From Undaria pinnatifida (lineage: Eukaryota; Sar; Phaeophyceae; Laminariales; Alariaceae): DNA of 64,000 nt. Below, piece by piece: positions 37,201-49,200 of this stretch (positions within the stretch are counted from its first letter, which is position 1; each line of letters opens with the position of its first letter). The notes beneath the pieces were generated by a model. The model searched no databases. It was not told where the DNA came from and worked only from the letters and a program-made list of their open reading frames with translations. The DNA is taken from the NCBI GenBank assembly GCA_012845835.1, contig JABAKD010000002.1:9136620-9200619 (forward strand), in the 5' to 3' direction. The position numbers and the translations under genes were made by a program.

Positions 37201-40200
37201 CGTCATGGATGGCTAGAAATAAAATGACGTGATATCAATTGCGTAGAAGCGTTCATTACTCTGGCCGATTTCGATTGTAAGTGGGGTGTTTGGACGAACT
37301 GGGCCGGGAACAAAGGGGGGGGGCGGGGGGAGGGCGGAGATGAGTTGGAGCTACGGCATGGATGGCTAGATGGATAATGAGATGATATCAGCTGGCTGGT
37401 AGTGTTTACTAGTCAGGTAGATTTTGATATCATGTGGGGCGTTTGAACAAGAGGGATCGGGGGGAGGGGGGGGGGGGGGGGGAGCATTTCAATATGTGCG
37501 CGGAAACCGTAAACCCCTAAATGGTACGAATCTGACAGTTGCAGCAAGACACCCTTTTTTATCACCCGCCTGGTAATGTTTATTTTTCAAGAAGGTTTCA
37601 TGTTACATGTAGTATGCAACCCAATTCTTAGGTGTAGTAAACAACGTGTTAAAAGCTTCATAATTTGTTCTTGTACAAAAGATAGAATATTTCAATCGAT
37701 AGGTACAATCATGTAGATACCATTATTTTCTGACATCGCTAATTATAAGAAAGAGATACATATAGCCAAATACAACAGGCGAGGTGATGTGGTCATGCAA
37801 TGTCACCGCCATTTTGAACGAATGGGAGAGATGCGAATCGTGATTGTTTTGAAAGGAACGCTTAGCGTACACGCGCTCAATTACGTTACCTCGTTAGTCA
37901 TTCTTCGCTTGGCATAGGTTGGGAGGCGATCATGCAGACTGTATGTATGGAATACATTACGTAATAAGTTGATAGTGCGGTTTACCGCAATTTGAACATA
38001 TCTGTCTGTATATCATTTTCACATTATTATTGTCTCGCATACACGATTGATTGTACGCCTATGATTTTTGCCGTGCCCATATGGGGCTCTGAGGTCGCCA
38101 ACTATAAGTCAGAGATACATCTTACAAATACACCAAGCGAGGTGACGTGGGCATGCGATGTCACCACTATTGAACGCGAGGGTGAATTTACTTTGTTAGG
38201 CATATGTTACTTCGTTTGGTAGAAGTTGTCAGGCGATCATGCAAACGGCCGGAGGCACGAAATACCATGCGTAATAGGTTGTTGGTAGTGTGGTCTACCG
38301 CAGTGTTAACACAACTGTCTGTGCTTCTTTTGCACATTGTTGTTATCTAGTGTACGATTATACGCCCTGTTTCTCCCCACTGTCGTCGAAGATGTTGTGG
38401 TCCTGTAGATGTCGCGTCCATGTCTGGTGCTCTTGTTAGTGGTGCTCATGAAAACATGCCCTAGCGTGTAGTAGATGATCGCTGAGTGGTGTTCCTTTCC
38501 TTTACATCAAGCCAGGTAGTATATGTCAACGCAACCGCTTGCTTGGAAACGACAAGTAAAATTCCGCACACACCTGATACAGAGGAGACGCAGCCCGAAG
38601 ATTGTTCAGTATACCGACGGTCAGGACGGGTTATCGAGCAGCGCACTTCATTTTTACTACCGCTCCTCACTCCACCTAACACACTACGGGCATGCGTTGG
38701 ACCCAGTTCGCTGATGCCCACAAAGGGGGTGATGTGGTGGGCGAATGCTATAATGATGGGCGCTGCTACGATTACCTCGTCTCTTGTTCTGTTTGTTCTT
38801 GCGTTCTTGATGAACCTGTTATTTGCCAAGAAGCAGTTTTGACGTATTTTAGGTGTGTGAAAATATTATATGTAGACTATGCGATGTTTCTGAGTCGTAC
38901 GGGCCTCGATTTGGAATCCAGGGTACATCGGTTCTATCTTTTGACTGGGTTTTTTATGTAGACGTTTAGGTGGATTTAGTGTGTGGGCATTCTTGGTTGA
39001 TGTTCCAGACTTCGTCATCGTGTTGGTTCAGAGTGGTGTTTTATAAAAAATGAAAATACACTCCAGCTGTGAGATCGAAGATTTCGTCGAAACTCATCTT
39101 TGCAAGCTGTGTGTGATACTCCGATCGCGCGCATTACGAGTTGTGTGTCCTCATTAAGGATATAGGTCGGCGACTCCCCTTACAACTACAGTGTAGCTAT
39201 CAGGGTCAACAGGATGATTTTAGTCAGTCTGTGCGCGGAAACTATAAAACCCGTTTCTGAGGGGGACAAAATCTGACAGCTAGCTGTGAAGGGAAATGTA
39301 TGCTTTTATCAAGTGAATCTTGTAAGTCGAATAACCGGTGAGGGGATGGGGCGGAGTTTTGAAGGACGTGGGGGCCTGGTTTTGATCGAAAGCGAGCGGG
39401 TTTGGAGGGGGGGGGGGGGGGGGGGAAGGGGGCAATTTGTGCATGTAAGCTATAAATCCTTTCGAGGGGATAAATCTGACGGTTTTGGCACCATCCAGTA
39501 TATTATTGGGGGCGGGGGGGGGGTTGGGGCGGGGGGGGGGGGGGGGTGGGGGGTGGGGTGGGGGGAAATACATTATATTTTGTGTCCGCGTGGATGTTTT
39601 AGTTGATGTTCTAGGCTTCGTTATCGTGTTGTTTCAGAGTGGTCTTTTTGAACACGTATTATTTTGTGTTTGCGTGGTTGTTGCTGTACGTTTATGTTTT
39701 GGGTGATCTAGACTTCGGTATCGTGTTGTTTCAGAATGGTTTTCTCAAATGAATATTGTTTGTGTCCGCGTGGATGTTGCTACACGGGTGTGTTTTGGTT
39801 GATGTTCTAGGCTTCGTTGTCTTGTTGTTTCACAGCAGTGGTGTTTTTGAACACGTATTATTTGGTGTTCTCGTGGTTGTTGCTATACGTTTATGTTTTG
39901 GGTGATATTCTAGACTTCGTTATCATGTTGTTTCAGAGTGGTTTTTTCAAATACAGGTTTGTTTGCAGTGGTTGGGGGGCGGGGACCTGTTGTGCATATC
40001 CACAAAACGTATTGATGTACGCCGAGAAAACTGCTTCAGGGGCTAAAAACGAAGTTGTACTATCATACCCCCATTTTCACGACCGGGCTTGAGTTATCAT
40101 ATCATATCATATCATATCATATCATATCATATCATATCATATCATATCATATCATATCATATCATATCATATCATATCATATCATATCATCTCATATCAT

Positions 40201-43200
40201 GTCGTATCATAAATATATATAAAATCATTCCTTGAATATCGAGTCATTCCTTGGTGTCATGGACTTTGGTCAGGATTTTTTTGTCTCGGCCTAAGTATGC
40301 GATTCGCGGAACTGGAATTCTCGGTCGAATATGGCTTGGTTCGAGCGCCGCCTTCGGGGGGCGGCTCCAACGCCCCTCGCCCTGCCGTGCTCGTTCCGCA
40401 CATCGACGTGAACGCGGACGGGCGCCGAGCGAGACGAGCGAGAGTGTCGAGGAGGAATTTTGGAAAAAATGTTGAATCTTAATGGCTGCAACGCCTGAAT
40501 GATTTACAAAATTGGCATCATTTCCAAACGGTACGTGATAATGTTTGGAATTTTGCGGTGGCATCGAGCGTTAGTTTCTTTGCTGTACTTTTTTACTAGT
40601 TCGTTTTGTTTCTTGCTCGGCATTTTATTGCTTTTGTTTCTGCTCGTTTTGCCAGCTGGAAATTCAATTTTTTAGTGGGGGTTCACCTTAAACGTGACAC
40701 AACTTACCGACGATATCCAACAACTTCGTGACACAAATTACCGACGGCAAGACGTTTCGTGACAAAATAACTCCCAAATCATGATACTTTCACGTAACAG
40801 AATTTCGAGACAAAACCAAGCAGGTAGAGCCATCTCTTCGGCCTTTGGCCCTGGCTTTAGCACGGCCGCTGACACTTCAGGCAGCCTCTGCTGTAGGCAT
40901 GAACGAATGCGGTTGATTCGCAGCGAACCATCCCGCTGTGCTCGCTTCTATGTGGCCATTGTCCATGCCATTTCATGTCACCTTCCTGCTGTTTTGAGCT
41001 CGTCGTCGTACGGTTGAGGTACGAGGAAACCCGTACGTACTGGGTGAGAACAGCAGTATGTACGACGAGCATGAACGCCAATTGACGACATTGGCAAGCA
41101 CACAACAGCAGGTGTAGCAGCAGTAGCCGAAGTGCGAACCTTCTAGCACATAATGCAGCAACTAGTAGCAACCAGAACTACAGCAGATAACTCAAAGTGC
41201 AGTGCGAGTGCCGTTGGCAAGTTTAGTCGTACACGCATCACTCTGTCCAATATATAACAACCGTTTATGTCGATATTGATGAAGAAGAAAAAATTACATT
41301 TCCTGTAAGAATGATACGTCGTACGAGCGGACGTTCTGGTGTGTGCTCCTGCCGGGAGACCATCGAGCACACCGCATGTTTTACCCAAACAAGAGCCAAC
41401 AAGAGAGGCAGGGCAGGGGCCCCCAACACAGAGACACGTGACAACCACGGCCAGCTGTGGATCGCGTAATTGGCCGGTAGTCCGTGCTTCGGTGGGTGTA
41501 TCGGAAGTCGTTCGTAGTACTACAGCTGTAGACCGTCGGAAGACCACGTGACATGTGACATCCCGTTCTGGTGGCAGCCTCGCCAGTAGACCCCCCAATA
41601 TTTATTTTTCTTTTCTTTTTCTTGGCCCCATGCACCCATTTCCTTTCCTTTCTCTTCTTTGTTCTTTGTTTCTTTTTTTCAATTGACTTGCGTCTGTTGT
41701 GCGTATCCGAAGTGATAGATACTACGTGTGATATATACGTGTTTTATTTAATTTATTTTTTTGTCCTCCGGCGGATGGGGAAAAATAAAGCTTTAGCTCA
41801 CCACACTTCCACGTATTTTCATACGCGTCGTGTGTCGATTTAACTCAGTTCCTTTCGCAGTAGTCTTTCTTGGGTGGCAATTGGTATAGTCGGTTTTCCC
41901 AGGCGCGAGTAATGAGACGTATGCACCGGTATGGACCTGGCACATCGTATACTGACTCCCGATTTCACTTTTATATGTTTCTGGTGGAGGCATGAAATGC
42001 GTCAGCTGTGATTTATGCGTGTACCACCTTCGGTTGTTTGTGTTTTTCCCTAGGGTATTCCTCTGCTCCAGAGTGACTGGAACCAGTCCTGTGACCACGG
42101 ACTGGATTGTGCGAGTTAATGTGAGAACGACAACAACAACTGCAATATTGTCTGTTTCTTGACCTTTCAGCTGCTTCCTGAAAATTTGGTTATTCTGCCA
42201 ACACGATTTTTAACCTTTTCGCGATTTTTTCTTTTTTTTTGTGTAGTAGTAAGTTGAACTTTCTACCATTTGCCGCTAATTAGCCGCCTGTGCATTAGTT
42301 GCGGAACGGTCCAGCTTTAGCTTTTCTTTGATCACCACCATTTGTTTTATAGTTGACGAAGCTTCATCGGTTGACATCTGGGCTTGGCTCATCAGCTCCA
42401 CACCGCCCAGCACCCCATCGCAGCGCTATAGCTCACAGCAACGAACCGCCGTGCAGTGCCCTGCGGCTCAGCTCAGAAGCGCCCTGCGGCTCAGCTCAGC
42501 ATCGCACCGCAGCGCAGCGCTAGCTCGGCAGAGCGAAGCGCTATGCTTTGCCGTGCTCTCTGCCGTCGCGATCGTTCGTTGTTCATGATATCTAAAACTC
42601 CGCGTAGGCTGATATTTAGGTATTTGGCGCTGTATTCTATATCGGGTCAACCATCGTAATATCATACAATATAGCGGAGGGAATGTAATCTCTATGCAAA
42701 GATCCTGTTTTGTTTTAATCAATTGTCAGCCGGCCGCCCCGGTGGTCTAATGGTTTTACCCTCGAATACTACCAACGTTTGGTTGTCCTTGAGTTCGACA
42801 ACCACCACACAATGAAATTTGACTTTATTTGCAAAAATGCAATCAAAACAAGAGATCAACTGCTGAGAGCGCCTGCTAGGTACAATTCGACGCGAGTCGA
42901 CGAGGGAAGAAAATGCTCGATTCTCCTCGCGGTAAAAATGAAGGCACGTGCCGAAGTGGGGAGGGAGGAGGAGGGCCCGCTTTGTGACCCCGGATCTGAG
43001 TTACTACTGGGAGGGAGCGCGAGAATGGTGCGGGGATGATAAATGGGATGAAGAAAAAAAATGTTGCAAAGAAAGGTACATGATTATTTCTACCGGTAAA
43101 TAATATGTCAGTCTCTAGGAAATACGCACGGCACCATCAGCAGTCGTCATGGTAGAGACACTCCGGATATTATGTATTGAGGGGACGCGTCCGATTTCGA

Positions 43201-46200
43201 CACCTGTGAAAGCACCCACGATGCAAAGATAGCAGACACACATATCCCGCCTTCTCGAGAAAAAACAGAGAAGAAGCGCTACGCCAACCTCCCGTACGAG
43301 CAAAGCCACCCCCGCACCTATCTTAGACAACGCCGACGCAACGAGGGATCGCCCTCCTCTTCTTCGTTTTTCTCCTCGCCCGCAACCACGCAGACCAATC
43401 AATGCGACAGCCTTCACGTAACAAACAAAACAATCATCTTCCAAAACCTCTCCGGCTGACATGGCCCCATGTCGACGTTTGATGCAAACCGACTTTGCAT
43501 CCTGTCGACTTCGAACCTCCATTGCCACGGGGACAGCAGTGCAGTCTCTTCATTAATGCCAAGCCCTCTTTCGTTTCGCCTAGAGGCGACGCAGGTTCTC
43601 AATAATACTCTTTTCGATATTTTTGTTTGATAGACGCCACAACTTTTACTTGACGGCGCATTTAACATGGTGTGTTTCGCCTATCCTTGCCTTCTTTGTT
43701 GCATAACATTACGTTTTTTTTCTGTCAAATCATGACTTTCATAATCCCATGTTCGTATTAAACTCTTGGCATTACTTTAAAGTTCAATGCGTGCCAAATC
43801 GGACAGCTACACCTTAAGTTGTCGAAGTGCTGCCCTGCCCTACCCGAAGCATGGGCGCCGGCGGATGCCGGCGCAAATGCGGAGCCCTTGTATAATATCA
43901 TATCATATCATTTCCTGTTACGATGCCTTTTGTACAAGTATGCTATCATACTATCATACTATCATACTATCATACTATCATATATTATATTACTATCACA
44001 CTATCATACTATCATGATATCGTGCTATCGAACTGTCATGCTATCATATTATCGTACTACCATACTATCATGCTATCATACTATTAAACTAGCACACTAT
44101 CATATTATCATACCAATAATATCATACTATCATACTCGCATGAGTGACTCTGTACCTCACTGACCAAAGACACTTGGCGCGATTGGTTTAGCGCAGAATA
44201 GCTTGCCATTCCACTTGCGGATTCAGATCGTCAACTCAAACCATCACGGAGCTGGAAAAGGCAAAATAACACGGGGGTCACTCGTGCGAGTAACCCATTG
44301 TCGCTGCAAAAACCGGTCGCAAACGTGACCTATCTTGCTCATTGTTAGGCGCAGGAGCCCAAATGTCCACGCCGTTTCTATACATAAACTCTGACATACG
44401 CGCGATTTATGTGCCAATCCCGAGGCCTGTCCTCCGGGTGTTTTTTGTTTTTGTTTTTCGTTTTTGCTTTTTTTCGCCGGAATTGTTTGTTAAAATTGGC
44501 CCAATTTGTCCAGGGCATGTCATGGATCGGCGCTGGTGGGTCGGCCCGGCTCGACCCGGCCCAGCCCATCATTTGTTCATGTCGTGGGCCGCGGCCCGGC
44601 CTGGCCCATCAATTTTAGAAGTTGGTAGACCGCGACCCGACCGGGCTGATCAATTTCAGGAAGGATCGTCCCCGGCTGGGCCCGGCCTATCAAATTTTCA
44701 GACGATAGGCTGCGGCCCGGCCCGGCCCGTCATAATTCCAGAAGATGTTTGGTTGCGGCCCTGCCCGGCGAATTGACTTTCAAGTTTTCCCGGCCCGGTC
44801 CGGCTCGGCCCATGACATCCTGGATTTTCCCGTCCCAGCCCGCCACGGCCCATGACACTCCCTCGAGGCACGTGCCGTCTACGACCCGGCCCACAGAGGC
44901 TCATGGGCCGGCCCATGTGTTACTCCGTACTCAAGAGCAGATACGTAAATGCACCCTGACGTTTTTCGTGTTTTTATCAAATAGCGAGAGGCTTCCGGAA
45001 AACGTTTTTCTCTTCCAGAATGAAAATATTTCCAGAAAAACAGAGGGAAAATACGCGTTTCGTTTGGCTACAACTCCCTAAATCCAGTACCAAGGGAGGT
45101 TTCGCGGCTCTCGTGCCGGAATTCAACTTGCCGTTCAAGACCAGAGTAAACAGGGCCCACGATGTCATGTATCAGTGTTGTCCTGCGAAGGGCGGTCTGA
45201 TATGAGTCACATGTTCACCTAAACACACAGCGCTTGGACCAACGAACAAGACACACCCCATACCAGAAGCTAGCCACAGCAACAGCTGCAGCAGCGAGAC
45301 ATGCATGCAGCAGCAGACGGCCGCACGGATGTCGGTTCTCGAGTCGAAGGTTCGAATCGGTGCTGGCATGACACATCGGCAAAGGCGAAGAGAGCTGGGA
45401 GAGACGGTGTGGGGTGCTAGGGAGCGAGGCTCACCGAGATGGCCAGCTATAACGACAATAACGCAAAAGAGGCATCGAACCTGCGAGATCCGTACTTTAT
45501 CGCCGCGCACTGCTGCTGCGCGTTGCTGCTGCTTGGTTATCTCTTGCTTTGGCGGCCTCGGCATAATCCTATTGTATGTAGGTTGGTAGACGTCGCGACC
45601 TAGAGTACGTGTAGTTCGTTCAACACATGAAAAGTCACGTATCTGGGACGCGAACTCAAACATACAGCTATGTGGGTATGTGGGGGTTGATTACCACAGA
45701 GCCACTGCCTTCTTATGTGTTCGATCCGACCTCGGATACATATGTCCCTGCCTACGTGCCCCTGCTACGTGACGCTGCTACTGCCGCTGCTTGCTGCTGT
45801 TCGTTCGCTCGGCCAAACGCAAAATACAGGAACACTAAAATGAATCGTTTTCTTTTTCACTTGACCACATAATATGGGCGCCGGCCCTGGCTTGCCCACC
45901 GAAATGCGTAGCTTGTCTCATAGGTCGGGTTGACATCGTCATCGTTGTAGCATCCGTACATCACTTATCATGGGCCGTGGTCCGGGCCGACCCGTGAAAA
46001 CACGTGGGCAATCTCATGGGTTGGTCAAACCGGCCCATACACCTCATCCGCCGTGGCATGGCCCGACCCATTAAATTTCGAGTCGATGGGCCGCGACCTG
46101 GCCCGGCCCCCTAAACTTTCAAAACATGGCCACGGCCCAGCCCGGTCCGTCCAATTTCGAGTGATATGCCGTGGCCCGGCCCGGCCGATCAAATGTTCAG

Positions 46201-49200
46201 ATGATGGGCCGCAGCCCAGCCCGGCCCATCACATTTTCAAATTTTCGACCCGCCCCGGGATGGCTTATCACATTTTCAAACCTCTCGGCCCGACCCGGTG
46301 CGGTCCATCACATGTCCAATCCTCTTGGCCCGACCCGGCCCGGCCCATCACATCTCCATATCTCTCGGCCAGGTTCGACCTGGCCCACATACTCTGCCCA
46401 TGAAATGTCCAATAATGTTTCTACTGGCTGAGCAATCAAGAGCGGCTGCTACTGGCTTCTGCTGACCGCTGGTGCTGCTGGCCGCTGCCAAGCTTTAGAC
46501 AACGGCCGTCCATTACCCATAGACGCAGAAAAGCTCACGGCAGCAGTTACCTCCTGCTGCAGCATATATTCCAAGCGACAGCTGCAGTGTGGTTCAAATT
46601 AAATTGCCGCAGTTCTTTCCCCGGCGAATGTCCACGCTGTTTTTTTATCAAGGCCGTGATACTTCGCACACGTCTTCTATGTGTTGTAAAATGACCTCGC
46701 CTGTGTTGTTTCTTTTGTGCTTGACTTTTCGTCAACAAATCCGGCGTTAGCCAGCCGCAGCCACCAGGGGCATCAACACCCCACAGCTGGCAGCAGAGAC
46801 AGGCATCCGCAGGCAGTAAAGGCAGCAGCAGGTAGTGGAAGCATGTAGAAGCAGCAGTAGCGTCTCTTATTGTGCATTTCGAGGTTGCCATCATTAAGAA
46901 GTGTGCGTTGTGGTACCGCTGAACAAAAAATCGTAATAGAACGTCCCAGCCATGATGCTTCGTTCGTAGGCTCAAAGGTTTGCAGATGATAACGACGAAT
47001 CCACGCTTATGCTGCTGTCTCTGTTGCTCGGGGTGTTATAGATCGCTGTCGAGCGAGGTGCGCAAAAGAAAATTACGTCCAAGGTATAGCAGGGTGTCGA
47101 TTTGTTATTTTAGCTTTATGTAATTCCCTGGCAAGTACCATCAGGCAACATTTCGGTATGACGAGAGATCGGCGGGGATAACAGTCTGTGGGCTAACTCT
47201 ACCCGTCGTGTATTCTTTTTTTCGAGATGAGCAGCCGATGGTCAGCACAACCCTGATCGCTCCTGTTACCCTCCCCTGTTACGTTCTCCTCTTGTCGCTC
47301 GTTCCCATATCGTGGTCACATCAATACCGATGCAACCAACCTCTTTTCTCGATCATCACTCCCGTTCTTCACCATCCAATAGTTCTAACTGACCTTACAG
47401 AAAACATCCACGATACGTATAGCAGCACTACACCAAATCCAACAAAATCATTATGACTTCCCGATAGCGGTGCGTTGATTGTACGATGTATCCAACGGCG
47501 ACAAAGACCTCACCCTTGATCTTGCCATGCATTGCACTAATCTATTATCCACAATGTGAGACACCGGGTATGCGTGCCTCGCACCACAAATGCTGTACAT
47601 TCGTATGCCCCCCAAAGTCCGTGCTCCAATGCGCCGGGGTCGGGTTACCGGATATTTGTTGGAAAACGTAATGAATACAGACCAGCTGCACATATTGACA
47701 GTCGCCGTACTATAGACGACTGTAGCATATTTCACTTGTGAATGTCTAGCGTTTGGATTTTGACGCCGCATGTGCTTGCCGTTCGGTCTAAATACACTTT
47801 AAAGGGCTCCTCTTGTGAAGTGTAAAATATACATGCTGGACGAGATTGCTATGGACGAAATATCATTCAAAAGGTATACAAATTGGTCGTTTTCTAGAGT
47901 GCACCATAGAAATCAGGCGCTACGGCACGGTCTTGTGTAAAACTACTAGATGGGACACAGAGTGTCTTTGTAGGTCTGTCTACTTGGCATGCCTTCGGTG
48001 TTACTCACTTTCGAGAGTCAGAAATGGGATAGAAGCAGCTTCAATTATTATTCTCTGAGTCGTCATGACATCTGAGCGGGACGGGCTCTCGCCCGTCCCA
48101 TCTCATGATTACCCCCAATACAAAACGAAATCACTACAATACAAAAAGACATCTGCTGCGGAGCTATGTAAGTAAGTTGGCGGAGTACGGAGCAAGCAAG
48201 CCGTCCGGAGGCTCGAGGAAAATCGCTCCGGGAATAATCGTCCTCCGGCTGGATGAAGAGCAAGCAAGGCGTCTTGAGTCTCGAGGAGCATCGCTCCGAG
48301 ACGAAGCGTCTTCCGCACAAACTCCAAGGTTGTCGACAACGTGCTGCGTGCGCGGTGACCAACATGAAGCCCCTGCTGTCCCACCGTCGCAGGTGTCGCT
48401 GCTGAGGGCGAAAAGCACCCTCTCCGTTAAGATCCCATCCGAAGGAGGCAACGGCAGACGCGATGGGAAGCAAGATTAACGAAAACAGAACGTAGCTTCG
48501 AGCGGACTCGAGGAAGACAGCGAAATACCAAAGCGATCATCCAAGGACCGAATCTGTCATGCTGCTAAGTGGGATGCAGAGTATCCCTGCAGTCCTGCCT
48601 ATCAATCATGTCCTCGGTGTTGATTACTTTTTTGACATCAGAAGTATGGGAGAAACAGCTAGATATTACAGTAGTCCCTGAGTCGTGATGACATCTAAGC
48701 GGGACGGGCTCTCGCCCGTCGCATCTCATGATCATCCCGAAAACAAAAGACATCCTAACAACACGAACAGAGACCAAGCACCCATCTCTGGGTAATTACT
48801 GGCTTTCCACGGCCGTAGCATCGTAACATAACATTTGCCCCCCCTTCTGCTTTCAGTTACCTCAGTATCTCTGGGTAAATCATACCTGAAGATGATTGTG
48901 ATACCGTGTAAGTGAACGGTACAAATCGTGACTTTGCTTCCTCGGGGTCGAACCGCGTTTTACAACGTCCAATGTTTCCACCCTGCAACAACAATTGAAC
49001 AACACGCACGAGAAGTCGTGCATTATAATTTTTTTCCCCGCGTTTGGAATGCGACACGCCAGCGACGGTTCACACGTTTATTTCGCCCCGCACAGCAGCG
49101 CCCAAGAAACGATTGTGTTGCTCCTTGTACCTAGTTCTGCGGTATTTCTATGGCAGCTGCGGTGCTGCTTCCAATCCCTAAGCGGAAGCGCTATCGGTTT

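Noticed and set aside
38486-38842. 118-codon frame ending in a hydrophobic helix, envelope-like at first sight
   Set aside because: It lies inside the LTR-like repeat, and the frame is broken in the second copy at 63.35 kb.
39286-39606. Long frame in the G-rich block
   Set aside because: It is an effect of G runs that cannot form stops; the translation is Gly/Arg/Trp runs and the block belongs to a repeat family.
4366-42098. Two similar minus-strand frames (4366-4686 and 41793-42098) that looked like a conserved protein
   Set aside because: They are two copies of repeat family B; differences fall at all codon positions and no family is recognised.
42729-42803. Functional tRNA gene
   Set aside because: Only the box-like words fit. 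No acceptor stem or anticodon arm can be paired, so at most it is a tRNA-derived head.
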